A stretch of DNA of 64,000 nt from Limnohabitans sp. Jir72 (GCF_003063575.1 NZ_NESC01000008.1:1-64000); one strand, 5' to 3'. Positions 25,829-33,852 are shown, counted from the first letter of the stretch. Notes: generated from the sequence alone by a model not told the origin. Program-made: numbers and translations.

Positions 25829-26917
25829 TTAAGTTTTCGCCCCATGCGCCAAAGCCCGCTCCCGGCTGGCGGCCAGGGCCTTGGCATCTGGCGCTGACAA
25901 ATCCCAGCCCTGCATGTGCCCCAGGCTGATATCGGCCAGCGCTTCGATCCACTGTGCATGGTTGTTCAGGCAGGGGATGTAACTGAAGCTTTCGCCGCCT
26001 GCGTGCAAAAACGCTTCTTGCGCTTCTTGCTGGATTTCTTCCAGCGTTTCCAGGCAGTCGCTGGTAAAGCCCGGGCAGATCACGTCGACTTTTTTCACGC
26101 CTTGCTGCGCCATGGCGATCAGCGTGGGCTCGGTGTAGGGCTCCAGCCATTTGGCTTTGCCAAAGCGTGACTGGAAGGTGAGTTTGTATTGGTCTTTGGA
26201 CAGGCCCAGTGCCTCGGCCAGCAGGCGGCCGGTTTTCATGCATTCGCAGTGGTAGGGGTCGCCCAGTTGCAGGGTGCGTTCTGGCACGCCGTGAAAGCTC
26301 ATCACCAACTTCTCGGCCTGGCCGTTGGCCGCCCAGTGTTCACGCACCGTGCGCGCCAGCGCGGCGATGTAGCGCGGGTCGTCGTGGTAGCGGTTGACAA
26401 AGCGCATCTCGGGGATGAGCCGGGTTTTCAGGCCCCAGCGGTAAACGGCGTCGAACACGCTGGCCGTGGTGGTACCACTGTATTGGGGGTAGGCAGGCAC
26501 GATCAGCACGCGCTGCACGCCCTCGGCTTTGAAGGCGTCCAGCTGGGCCGGGATGGACGGCTGGCCGTAGCGCATGGCGTAGCGCACGGCCACTTGGTGG
26601 CCGCGCTCTTGCATGGCGGTGCCCAGTGACTGGGCTTGTTGTTCTGTGAAGGCTTTCAGGGGCGAGCCCTGCTCGGTCCAGATGCTGGCGTATTTGGCGG
26701 CTGATTTGGCCGGGCGCACGCGCAAGATGATGCCGTGCAGGATCAGCCACCAGATGGGTTTGGGGATCTCGACCACGCGGCTGTCGCCCAAAAACTCGGC
26801 CAAGTACTTGCGCAGGGCAGGGGCGGTGGGGGCACTGGGGGTGCCGAGGTTGCAGTACAGAACAGCCGTTTTGGCGGCCTGACCATGCTGGAAGGAGGGT
26901 TCTTTTTGAAATGCCAT
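25829..26917 (-). CDS. hemH: Ferrochelatase
   Basis: Inserts Fe2+ into protoporphyrin IX, the last step of protoheme synthesis. The protein has 362 residues. The catalytic His lies in MSFHGVPERT near 210-219, followed by YHCECMKTG, and the conserved PGFTSDCLETLEEI near 290-303. NLGTPSAPT near 23-31 is the N-terminal signature. It is divergent from the HAD gene at 26938 across only 20 bp, so the two promoters must overlap neighbouring coding sequence. Confidence 0.96.
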   Translation of the reverse strand: MAFQKEPSFQHGQAAKTAVLYCNLGTPSAPTAPALRKYLAEFLGDSRVVEIPKPIWWLILHGIILRVRPAKSAAKYASIWTEQGSPLKAFTEQQAQSLGTAMQERGHQVAVRYAMRYGQPSIPAQLDAFKAEGVQRVLIVPAYPQYSGTTTASVFDAVYRWGLKTRLIPEMRFVNRYHDDPRYIAALARTVREHWAANGQAEKLVMSFHGVPERTLQLGDPYHCECMKTGRLLAEALGLSKDQYKLTFQSRFGKAKWLEPYTEPTLIAMAQQGVKKVDVICPGFTSDCLETLEEIQQEAQEAFLHAGGESFSYIPCLNNHAQWIEALADISLGHMQGWDLSAPDAKALAASRERALAHGAKT

Positions 26918-26937
26918 GTGGGGTATTCTCCCTCACC

Positions 26938-27645
26938 ATGATTGACATTCCCCGAATCAAAGCCATTACCCTCGATCTGGACGACACTTTGTGGCCCGTC
27001 TGGCCCACCATTGGCCGGGCCGAGGCCGTGTTGACCGCATGGCTGACCGCGCATGCCCCCAGCACGGCGGCGCTGTCGGCCGATGCCGAGCTCAAAAAAG
27101 CCGTTCGCGCCGAGATCAACGCCCGCCATGCCGACCGGGCGCACGATTTGTCGTTTTTGCGCTTGCAGTCGATTCGCGCCTTGTTGCAGCAAGCCGGGGA
27201 CCCGGTGCACTTGGCCGAGCCTGCGTTTGAGGCCTTTTTTGCCGAACGCCAGCGGGTGGACTTGTTTGACGATGCGCTGCCCGCCTTGGCCTTTTGGAGC
27301 CAGCGCTACCCGGTGGTGGCCTTGTCGAATGGCAACGCCGATGTGCACCGCGTGGGCATTGGCCAGCACTTTCACGCCAGCGTGAGCGCCCAGTCGCTGG
27401 GGGTGGCCAAGCCGGATTTGCGCATTTTTGTGGCCGGTGCCGAGGCCGCAGGTGTGGCCCCGCACGAGGTGCTGCACATTGGCGACGACGCCCACGCCGA
27501 CTGTGTGGGGGCGCTGGCCGCTGGCATGCAAGTGGCCTGGCTCAACCGCGAAGGCCACGAGTGGACCCATGGCGACACGCGCCCGCACTTGGAGGTGCGA
27601 GACTTGCACGCGCTGTGTGCCCGCTGGCCTGAATACAAACCTTGA
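26938..27645 (+). CDS. HAD-superfamily hydrolase, subfamily IA
   Basis: From ATG 26938, 235 residues. Motif I is LDLDDTLWP near 11-19, motif II ALSNGNADV near 126-134, motif III Lys in GVAKPDLRIF and motif IV HIGDDAHADCVGA near 180-192. The helical cap between motifs I and II classes it as IA, in the group containing YjjG-type nucleotidases and phosphoglycolate-type phosphatases. It precedes a GST gene by 10 bp. Confidence 0.9.
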   Translation: MIDIPRIKAITLDLDDTLWPVWPTIGRAEAVLTAWLTAHAPSTAALSADAELKKAVRAEINARHADRAHDLSFLRLQSIRALLQQAGDPVHLAEPAFEAFFAERQRVDLFDDALPALAFWSQRYPVVALSNGNADVHRVGIGQHFHASVSAQSLGVAKPDLRIFVAGAEAAGVAPHEVLHIGDDAHADCVGALAAGMQVAWLNREGHEWTHGDTRPHLEVRDLHALCARWPEYKP

Positions 27646-27655
27646 GGAGATCGAA

Positions 27656-28306
27656 ATGACCTTGAAAATTTACGGCATTGGCGCATCCCGTGCACAACGC
27701 CCCTTGTGGACGGCGTTGGAGCTGGGGGTGCCGTTTGAACTTATTTCCACACCCTACGCCGGTGGCGCGACGCGCACGCCCGAGTTTTTGGCCATCAACC
27801 CCAACGGGCACATTCCGGTGCTGATCGACGAGCGGGCCGATGGTGCAATCACCGTGTGGGAAAGCATGGCTTGTGCCCTGTACATCGCCCGCGTGCACGG
27901 CCAAGCCGATGGCCAAACGATTGCGCCTGCCACGCCCCGCGAAGAAGCCGAGGCGCTGCGCTGGAGCTTTTGGACCGTGTCCGAGCTGGAGAGTGACGCG
28001 CTCACCGTGCTGATGCACCGCATGGCCATGCCCGAAGACCAGCGCAAACCCGAGTTGGCCGACAAAGCCGAAAGCCGCCTGAAAGTGCCACTGGCCGTGC
28101 TGGAAGCCCACCTGCAAGCCCAACATGCCCAAGGCGAAGCCTACCTGGCCGCTAACCGCTTCACCGTGGCCGACGTCTGCGTGGCCAGCGTCGCCAGCTG
28201 GGTGCGCCCAGCGGCTGCGCTGCTGGCGCAATACCCGGCGGTGGCCGCTTGGCTCAAAGCCTGTGTGGACCGGCCTGCGCAGGCTCAGGCGCGGGGGATG
28301 AAGTAA
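27656..28306 (+). CDS. Glutathione S-transferase family protein
   Basis: ATG at 27656 has GAGGAGA 8 bp upstream; 216 residues. The N-terminal thioredoxin-like domain shows SRAQRPLWTALELGVPFE and the cis-Pro strand NPNGHIPVLID, followed by the ESMA/ACALYIA helix. The all-helical C-terminal domain carries FTVADVCVASV near 167-177. It probably conjugates or reduces small electrophiles, or acts as a glutathione-dependent isomerase. Confidence 0.9.
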   Translation: MTLKIYGIGASRAQRPLWTALELGVPFELISTPYAGGATRTPEFLAINPNGHIPVLIDERADGAITVWESMACALYIARVHGQADGQTIAPATPREEAEALRWSFWTVSELESDALTVLMHRMAMPEDQRKPELADKAESRLKVPLAVLEAHLQAQHAQGEAYLAANRFTVADVCVASVASWVRPAAALLAQYPAVAAWLKACVDRPAQAQARGMK

Positions 28307-28348
28307 GGCCCTTCATCAAACTGACCGAGGCTTGGGCCTCGTCAATGA

Positions 28349-28651
28349 TCACGCAGCTTGAATTGCTTGAGCGTGCAGCCGGATGCCCAAGGCCGAGGTG
28401 ACTTTCAAAATCGTTGCAAAGCTGGGATTGCCTTCGCCCGACAGGGCTTTGTAAAGGCTTTCTCGGCCAAGGCCCGTGTCCCGCGAAAGTTGAGACATGC
28501 CCTTGGCGCGGGCAATGTGGCCCAGCGCCTTGGCAATAAATGCCGCATCGTCACCAGCTTCTTGAAGACAGGCCTCCAGATAAAGCGCCATGTCTTCCTC
28601 GGTTTTGAGGTGTTCGGCGCTGTCCCATTTTCGGAGCTTGAGTGTGCCCAT
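28349..28651 (-). CDS. HigA-like antitoxin (addiction-module antidote)
   Basis: A 100-residue helix-turn-helix protein. AKALGHIARAKGMSQLSRDTGLGRESLYKALS is the DNA-binding core of the antidote family that partners RelE/HigB-like toxins. It follows the toxin gene by 4 bp (toxin first, as in higBA). It should neutralise the toxin by direct binding and repress their shared promoter. Confidence 0.88.
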   Translation of the reverse strand: MGTLKLRKWDSAEHLKTEEDMALYLEACLQEAGDDAAFIAKALGHIARAKGMSQLSRDTGLGRESLYKALSGEGNPSFATILKVTSALGIRLHAQAIQAA

Positions 28652-28655
28652 GTGC

Positions 28656-28952
28656 TTACTCCTTCAATTGGCGCGCGAGTGCGTGCGCCGTTGCAATGTC
28701 TTGGGTTTGACTGGATTTGTCGCCCCCCGCCAAAAGAATCACGATTTGCATCCCGCGCTGTGTGAAATACACGCGAAAGCCCGGGCCAAAGTGAATTCGC
28801 ATTTCTTCCACGCCTTCACCCACAGCCTTGTGGTCACCGAAGTTGCCTTCTTCGGCTCGATCGATGCGAGCCTGAATTCGTCTGGCCGTTTGTCGGTCCT
28901 TCAAGGACTCAAACCACACATCAAAGACTTCGGTGGTGTAAATCGTCTTCAT
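28656..28952 (-). CDS. RelE/HigB-like toxin
   Basis: ATG at 28950-28952 (MKTIYTTEVFDVWF) gives 98 residues; an upstream ATG at 28967 would read through the operator. The compact RelE fold is recognised from RRIQARIDRAEEGNFGDHK, GEGVEEMRIHFGPGFRVYF and ILLAGGDKSSQ. This subfamily (addiction module killer) is expected to cleave mRNA on the ribosome. The antitoxin follows 4 bp away. Confidence 0.88.
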   Translation of the reverse strand: MKTIYTTEVFDVWFESLKDRQTARRIQARIDRAEEGNFGDHKAVGEGVEEMRIHFGPGFRVYFTQRGMQIVILLAGGDKSSQTQDIATAHALARQLKE

Positions 28953-28957
28953 GGCTG

Positions 28958-28976
28958 ATTGTATCAATTGGGATAC
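28958..28976 (-). promoter_or_regulatory. Operator and -10 of the toxin-antitoxin pair
   Basis: GTATC at 28961-28965 and GATAC at 28972-28976 form an inverted repeat with a 6-bp spacer just before the toxin start. A minus-strand TACAAT (28958-28963) overlaps it and is a good -10. Binding of the antitoxin here would block the promoter. No clear -35 is visible. Confidence 0.6.
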
Positions 28977-28993
28977 GATTTTAATGTCGGTGT

Positions 28994-29779
28994 TTATGGG
29001 ATTTGCGTTTGGTGTGCATATGCAGATTCAAAATCCGCGCCCTCATTCATCCGCTGAATCAAGTGCAGCAAGCCAGTGCTGCCCACTTTGGCCAACCAGG
29101 GGCGCACTTCGTGCCCAGCAGCGGCATACACGGGGCTGAGGGAGGGCTGGCCTTGGGCCACGCGTTCAAAGTTCTTGTCGTCACCGAAGCGGTGAACGCC
29201 AGCCTGCCATTGCTGCAAGGATTGATAGGTCAGCAACTCATCGCGTGTGGGCCGGGGGATGTGGGCGTGGATCAGAAATTGCCATTGGTTTTCTGAGTGC
29301 TCGGGCGCTTCGCTGATGGTCGCGGCCAGACCTTCGTCAAACCACTGGGGCATGCGTTTCCAGGCCAGTAGTTTCAGGCGGGTACTCATTTCGGCGTGTG
29401 ACCATTCGTGCGCCAGAAAGTGCCAGTTCAATCCACGCGGCGACAGCAAGATGCGTTGGCCGAAAACCTTGGCAGCGTCGCTTCGCCCGCCGAAGGCGGC
29501 ATAGCATTTTTCGGTGATGCAGGCGTGCACGATGGGGCGTGCGCTGACGCTGCCGTAGGCCTTGTTAATGGCCGCTTTGGCCCGGGCCATGTCTGAGCGC
29601 AGTCGGTCCCGGGTGGCTTCATCGGTTCCGGCCTCGACATACAGATGGGGTGCAATGGGGATCAGGCCAAAACTTTCAGGGGCGAGCAATTTGCCGCTTT
29701 GCGCCACGCTGTGCAGCATGCCGCAGCCACTTAAGAGGGCCAAGCTTAAAAGGAGTGTGAGGGTGCGCAGTCGGATCAT
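28994..29779 (-). CDS. Lipoprotein with gluzincin-type zinc-peptidase motif
   Basis: A 261-residue predicted lipoprotein: lipobox LLSGC near 15-19. FLAHEWSHAEM contains the HExxH zinc motif, followed about 20 residues on by WFDEGLA, which would supply the third ligand Glu as in gluzincins. It is therefore probably an active periplasmic metallopeptidase-like protein, with unknown substrate. The gene start overlaps the stop of the XRE regulator (ATGA). It is the third gene of a tightly coupled minus-strand set (DUF2975, XRE, this). Confidence 0.78.
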   Translation of the reverse strand: MIRLRTLTLLLSLALLSGCGMLHSVAQSGKLLAPESFGLIPIAPHLYVEAGTDEATRDRLRSDMARAKAAINKAYGSVSARPIVHACITEKCYAAFGGRSDAAKVFGQRILLSPRGLNWHFLAHEWSHAEMSTRLKLLAWKRMPQWFDEGLAATISEAPEHSENQWQFLIHAHIPRPTRDELLTYQSLQQWQAGVHRFGDDKNFERVAQGQPSLSPVYAAAGHEVRPWLAKVGSTGLLHLIQRMNEGADFESAYAHQTQIP

Positions 29780-29997
29780 GTGGTCTTCGGAGCTTCAGGT
29801 TCATGTACCAACAAATCCCCCGGTTGGCATTGCAAGACTTCGCAAATGCGCTCAAGCGTGTCAAAGCGCACGCCTTTGACCTTGCCGGACTTGAGCAGGG
29901 AGATGTTGACTTCGGTGATGCCGACGGCGGCGGCCAGGTCGCGTGAGCGCATCTTGCGGCGGGCCAGCATCAGGTCGAGGTGGACGACGATGGGCAT
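29776..29997 (-). CDS. Small XRE-family transcriptional regulator (YozG-like)
   Basis: 73 residues from ATG at 29995-29997. Helix-turn-helix: LARRKMRSRDLAAAVGITEV then KSGKVKGVRFDTLERICEVL. This short Cro/C1-type regulator family often accompanies DUF2975 membrane proteins, as here. Its start overlaps the DUF2975 stop and its stop overlaps the lipoprotein start (both ATGA). It may bind the AT-rich palindromes upstream at 30606-30647. Confidence 0.88.
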   Translation of the reverse strand: MPIVVHLDLMLARRKMRSRDLAAAVGITEVNISLLKSGKVKGVRFDTLERICEVLQCQPGDLLVHEPEAPKTT

Positions 29998-30563
29998 CAG
30001 ACAAACGCTTTGTTTTCTTCGGCGATTTCCGTCATCCAGGCCATGAGGTAAGACAGCATGAGTAAGACGCCGCAAATCAACAGGCCCAGCAAGTCGCTGG
30101 GGTGTATTTCCCAATTCCAGAGCTGAGATTGAGGGGGCAGGTGCAGGGTGACCAGATAACTCCAGAGTGGGCGGGTCACGATGCCCAGCACGGCACAACC
30201 CAAGCCTGCCCAGGCACCGCGTTGCAGCCAGCTGCTGGTGATGGTGCTCAAGCCCATGTCGCGCAGCAAATGTTGTGTGGCTTGCCACAAACAAATGACA
30301 GCGGCCAACAACAGGAACCACAGGGACAGATTGAGGCCAACGGCGCTGCCCAGTTGCCAACTCGCACCAGCGTTGAGATCGCGTTGCCAATAACTGCCGA
30401 CCTTGTGCAGAAATTCCGAGGGGTCTCGCAAGGGGTGAAGAATGTGAAGCAGCACCCAGAGTGTGTAGATGCTGCCCAGGACTCTCAGGGTCCAGATGAC
30501 CGTGGCGACTTTGCGCCGCAGTTGGGCGTGACGCTCTGTGGATGGGGTGATCGATGTGTTCAT
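29997..30563 (-). CDS. DUF2975 inner-membrane protein
   Basis: 188 residues with four predicted transmembrane segments (about 22-43, 75-95, 118-140 and 158-178). The pairing with a YozG-like XRE gene is the usual context of DUF2975. The molecular function of the family is unknown. A GGAGG-type ribosome site lies just upstream of the ATG, and the promoter region is markedly AT-rich compared with its surroundings. Confidence 0.8.
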   Translation of the reverse strand: MNTSITPSTERHAQLRRKVATVIWTLRVLGSIYTLWVLLHILHPLRDPSEFLHKVGSYWQRDLNAGASWQLGSAVGLNLSLWFLLLAAVICLWQATQHLLRDMGLSTITSSWLQRGAWAGLGCAVLGIVTRPLWSYLVTLHLPPQSQLWNWEIHPSDLLGLLICGVLLMLSYLMAWMTEIAEENKAFV

Positions 30564-30605
30564 GCAATGCCTCCTTGTGAAAGGAGTGCATTGGAACTCA
30601 AAAAT

Positions 30606-30647
30606 AAAATTTAATCAATAAAAATTTATTGTTTTGTATTAAATTTT
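30606..30647. promoter_or_regulatory. AT-rich palindromic promoter/operator region of the DUF2975-XRE genes
   Basis: CAATAAA (30616-30622) and TTTATTG (30625-30631) are perfect 7-bp arms with a 2-bp gap. AAAATTTAA (30606-30614) and TTAAATTTT (30639-30647) are 9-bp arms flanking them. The whole stretch is almost free of G and C in a GC-rich genome. It is a good candidate for an XRE operator. Confidence 0.5.
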
Positions 30648-30675
30648 TATCGTAATAGAGAGTGATAGGAGTAGT

Positions 30676-31533
30676 TCAAAACCGCCCCAGCGCCTGCATC
30701 TTCCACGCCAGCCACAGCTTGCGCAGCGGCGTGAGCGCTATGCGCTGGTGCAGCACCTGAAAGCCCGAGGCTTCTATCTCGCGCAGCAAGGTGCGGTAGA
30801 TGCTGGCCATCATGAGGCCGGGTTTTTGGGCGCGGCGGTCGGCCGCAGGCAGCAGGGCCAGGGCTTCGTCGTACAGGGCGTGGGCGCGTTCGGTCTGGAA
30901 CTTCATCAGCGCTGTGAAGTTGTCTGAATACGTGCGCTGCATCAGGTCTTGCGCTTTGACGCCAAAGCGTTGCTGTTCATCCAGCGGCAGGTAGATGCGT
31001 CCGCGCATGGCGTCTTCGCCCACGTCGCGGATGATGTTGGTCATCTGAAAGGCTAGGCCCAGCTTGTGCGCATATTGGGTGGTGGCCTCGTCTGTCTGGC
31101 CAAAGATGCGGGCGGCGACTTCGCCCACCACGCCGGCCACCAGGTGGCAGTATTGGGTCAGGCCCGCAAAGTCCAGGTAGCGGGTCTGGTTCAGGTCCAT
31201 CTGGCAGCCTTCGATCACGGCCATCAGGTGGTGGCTTTCGATGCCGTAGGTAGGAGCCAAGGGCATCAGCGCGTGCATGACCGGGTGGGTCGGCTGGCCT
31301 GCATAGGCTTGCAGCACTTCTTTTTGCCACCAGCCCAATTTGGCGGCGGCCACGCTGGGGTCTTTGATTTCGTCGACCACATCGTCCACTTCGCGGCAAA
31401 ACGCGTAAAAGGCCGTGATCGCTGCGCGACGCTCTGCGGGCAGAAAGAGGAAGGCGTAATAAAAGCTGCTGCCCGAGGCGGCGGCTTTTTGCTGGACGTA
31501 GTCTTGCGGGCTCATGGGTTGGGATTCTCGCAT
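30676..31533 (-). CDS. hpnD: Presqualene diphosphate synthase (HpnD-type)
   Basis: 285 residues of the squalene/phytoene synthase family. The two Asp-rich Mg-binding motifs are REVDDVVDEI near 49-58 and NIIRDVGEDAMRGRIYLP near 168-185. It should couple farnesyl diphosphate to presqualene diphosphate at the membrane, an early step to squalene and hopanoids or carotenoid-like products. MRES (31533) and MSPQ (31515) are alternative starts. A second family member lies 6 bp upstream, so they form an operon. No HpnE oxidase or squalene-hopene cyclase is in the window. Confidence 0.85.
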   Translation of the reverse strand: MRESQPMSPQDYVQQKAAASGSSFYYAFLFLPAERRAAITAFYAFCREVDDVVDEIKDPSVAAAKLGWWQKEVLQAYAGQPTHPVMHALMPLAPTYGIESHHLMAVIEGCQMDLNQTRYLDFAGLTQYCHLVAGVVGEVAARIFGQTDEATTQYAHKLGLAFQMTNIIRDVGEDAMRGRIYLPLDEQQRFGVKAQDLMQRTYSDNFTALMKFQTERAHALYDEALALLPAADRRAQKPGLMMASIYRTLLREIEASGFQVLHQRIALTPLRKLWLAWKMQALGRF

Positions 31534-31539
31534 TGGTGT

Positions 31540-32619
31540 TCAGCGACTTGAATGGGCTGTCTGCGCAGACAGCCTTTCAAATTCGTGGCTCAGCGCTTGC
31601 ACGGACACCCCGCGCAGCAGCAAGCGCCACAGCAGGCCTTGCACTTCTCGGCGGGGCATTTTGACGCGTTGGGTCAGTGATGCCGGTCCGGCTTGCAAGA
31701 GCAGGGCCACGGTGCGTGCCCCGATCAAGGCGGGCAAGGCGCTGGCCAGCCGCAAGCGGCGGCTTTGCACGGCGCAGCTGTAGCGCAGGCCGGCGGCCAG
31801 TTGTGTCTGGATCTGTTGCAGGTAGCTTTGGTACAGCGGTGTCAGCTGTGCCAGTGTGTGGGCCTGGCCCTCAAGGACGGCTTGGCTCAGGCTTTCAGGG
31901 CTCAGCCCCCAAGTATGGAGCTGCTGCGCTGGCCAGTAGCAGCGGCCTTGGGCCAAGTCGGCTCCGGCATCGCGCACGATGTTCAGGCGCTGCAGGCCCA
32001 TGCCGTAAGCGCGGCCCAGCGCATGCATCTCTTCGTTGGGCAAGGTGGCGAAGCCGGGCAGGTGGCGTGCGCACAGCGCGGTCCAGAACTCGCCCACGCA
32101 GCCTGCCACGAGCCAGGTGTAGTCCTCCAGCTCGGCTTCGTTGTCCAAGGCCTGCGGGCCACTGCCAAAGCGGCTCACGTCCAGCGTTTGGCCTTGGGTG
32201 ATGTGGCCCAGCACCCAGCGCACGCTGGTCTGGTCGGCAGGCGACAGGGTTTGCAGCAGACTCAGCCCCTCGGGCAGTGCCAGCATCAAGGCGCGTTCGT
32301 GAGGATCGCTTTGCTGGGCGGCAAAGCGGGTGAGCGCGGCTTTCAATTCTTGGGTGGCGGTCTGCGGCGTTTCGATGGCGGCCAGCAGTTGGGCCAGCAG
32401 GGCTTGCCGTTCGGCGCGGGCCAGTGCGGTGGTGTCGGCCACCGTGTCGGTGGCGCGGGCCAGCAGGTAGCCGATGGCGATGGGGCCACGCAAGGGGCCG
32501 GGCAGCAGCCGGATCGACAGGTAAAAAGAACGCGACACCCCGCGCAACAGCCGCAGCTGCGCCGCTGTCAAAACAGGCATGTAGATGGGGGGCAAAAGGG
32601 CGTTTTCGGGCATGGTCAT
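31540..32619 (-). CDS. Squalene/phytoene synthase family protein
   Basis: 359 residues. Both active-site motifs are present: ARATDTVADT near 54-63 and NIVRDAGADLAQGRCYWP near 211-228. GVSRSFYLSIRLLPGPLR at 27-44 looks closer to the squalene-synthase (farnesyltransferase) branch than to HpnC, although its place before hpnD is where hpnC is often found. I therefore give no symbol. It may carry out the partner step of squalene synthesis. It is divergent from the RND operon. Confidence 0.78.
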   Translation of the reverse strand: MTMPENALLPPIYMPVLTAAQLRLLRGVSRSFYLSIRLLPGPLRGPIAIGYLLARATDTVADTTALARAERQALLAQLLAAIETPQTATQELKAALTRFAAQQSDPHERALMLALPEGLSLLQTLSPADQTSVRWVLGHITQGQTLDVSRFGSGPQALDNEAELEDYTWLVAGCVGEFWTALCARHLPGFATLPNEEMHALGRAYGMGLQRLNIVRDAGADLAQGRCYWPAQQLHTWGLSPESLSQAVLEGQAHTLAQLTPLYQSYLQQIQTQLAAGLRYSCAVQSRRLRLASALPALIGARTVALLLQAGPASLTQRVKMPRREVQGLLWRLLLRGVSVQALSHEFERLSAQTAHSSR

Positions 32620-32631
32620 CGCTATTGTCGC

Positions 32632-32660
32632 TTGACAGATGTCATGGCTTTGCTTAGATT
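32632..32660 (+). promoter_or_regulatory. Sigma70 promoter of the RND efflux operon
   Basis: TTGACA at 32632-32637 and TAGATT at 32655-32660 are separated by exactly 17 bp. Transcription should start near 32667, inside the operator that follows. It is among the best promoters visible in the window. Confidence 0.82.
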
Positions 32661-32674
32661 ACTAACCAGTCAGT
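32661..32674. promoter_or_regulatory. TetR/AcrR-like operator
   Basis: ACTAACCAGTCAGT, followed by CATTAA, is an imperfect palindrome with ACT-A-AC and GT-AGT arms. It resembles operators of TetR-family repressors of RND pumps. It starts at the base after the -10, so a bound repressor would block initiation. No TetR gene is adjacent. Confidence 0.6.
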
Positions 32675-32697
32675 CATTAATTTCAGGGATCCTTTCC

Positions 32698-33852
32698 ATG
32701 TTCCATTTCAGTTTGCCCGCAGAGGCAGGGCGCTGGGCGTTTCGCCTGAGTGCCGTTTCGGCCGTCACCGCAGCGCTGGTGCTGTCGGGCTGCTCCCGCC
32801 AAGAGGCTGTTCAGGAGCCGGTGCGCGCGGTCAAGGTGTTGACGGTGGGTGGTTCGGATTTGAATTTGCAGGGCGAGTATTCGGCCGAAGTGCGTGCCCG
32901 CGTGGAATCGCGCCTGGGTTTTCGGGTGGGCGGCAAGCTGGTTCAGCGCCAGGCCGAAGTGGGCCAAAGGGTGAGTGCCGGCCAGGCCCTTGCCCAAATC
33001 GACGCGCAGGATTACCAATTGGGGGCTCAAGCCGCGGTGGCCCAAGTGGCAGCAGCGCAAACCCAGCGCGATCTGGCTGGGTCTGACTTCAAGCGCTACG
33101 AGTCACTCAAGGCGCAAAACTTCATCAGCGGCGCTGAACTGGAGCGCCGCGAAACCACACTCAAAGCCGCAGAGGCTGCTTTGACCCAAGCCAAGGCACA
33201 AGCCCAGGCCCAGGCCAACCAGGCGGCATACACCCGGTTGAACGCGACCGCGCAAGGTGTGGTGACTGCGGTGGAAGCCGAAATCGGTCAGGTCGTTTCG
33301 GCCGGGCAACCGGTGGTGCGTTTGGCGCACGATGGGCCACGCGATGCGGTGTTCTCGGTGTCCGAGCAGGCGGTTTTGGTTTTCAAGGTGGGGCAGGAAA
33401 TGCAGGCCCAGCTGGGCAGCACCGGTCAAGGCTTCAAGGGCCGTGTGCGCGAAGTGGGCGCCAGTGCCGATCCGGTGACGCGCACTTATCTGGTCAAGCT
33501 GGCGCTGGAAAAAGCCGAGCAATGGCCTTTGGGGGCCACGGTGAATGTGCTGGCAGGGCATCTGCCGGGCAGTCAGGCCGCAGCGATCAAATTGCCCACC
33601 AGCGCTTTGCGCCAGGACGGTGCAGCCACGGCGGTGTGGGTGCTGGACGAGGCCAGCATGACGGTGCGCTCGCAAACCGTTCAGATCGGGCCCATCGATG
33701 GCAACCAGGTGGTCATTGCCTCGGGCCTGAAAGCCGGGCAGAAGGTGGTCAGTGCCGGTGTACATGTGTTGACGGCAGGCCAGAAAGTCTCTGAATACGG
33801 TGCCAATGCCAAGCCTGCAGCACCTGCAGTAGCCAACGCAGCGCAGCGGTGA
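32698..33852 (+). CDS. RND efflux periplasmic adaptor (membrane-fusion protein)
   Basis: ATG at 32698 gives 384 residues; the much longer upstream extension is antisense to the squalene-synthase gene. The lipobox VLSGC puts Cys32 as the lipid anchor. Barrel-sandwich halves RLGFRVGGKLVQRQAEVGQRV and TRLNATAQGVVTAVEAEIGQVV bracket an alanine-rich coiled-coil hairpin of about 70 residues. It would link the inner-membrane pump to an outer-membrane channel, which is not encoded here. Its stop overlaps the pump's start. Confidence 0.9.
   Translation: MFHFSLPAEAGRWAFRLSAVSAVTAALVLSGCSRQEAVQEPVRAVKVLTVGGSDLNLQGEYSAEVRARVESRLGFRVGGKLVQRQAEVGQRVSAGQALAQIDAQDYQLGAQAAVAQVAAAQTQRDLAGSDFKRYESLKAQNFISGAELERRETTLKAAEAALTQAKAQAQAQANQAAYTRLNATAQGVVTAVEAEIGQVVSAGQPVVRLAHDGPRDAVFSVSEQAVLVFKVGQEMQAQLGSTGQGFKGRVREVGASADPVTRTYLVKLALEKAEQWPLGATVNVLAGHLPGSQAAAIKLPTSALRQDGAATAVWVLDEASMTVRSQTVQIGPIDGNQVVIASGLKAGQKVVSAGVHVLTAGQKVSEYGANAKPAAPAVANAAQR

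Noticed and set aside
31693..32697. A 335-codon open extension in front of the RND adaptor gene
   Set aside because: It runs antisense through the whole squalene-synthase-type gene and has low-complexity Gln/Gly/Ala composition. The lipobox protein starting at 32698 with its own promoter explains the adaptor fully.
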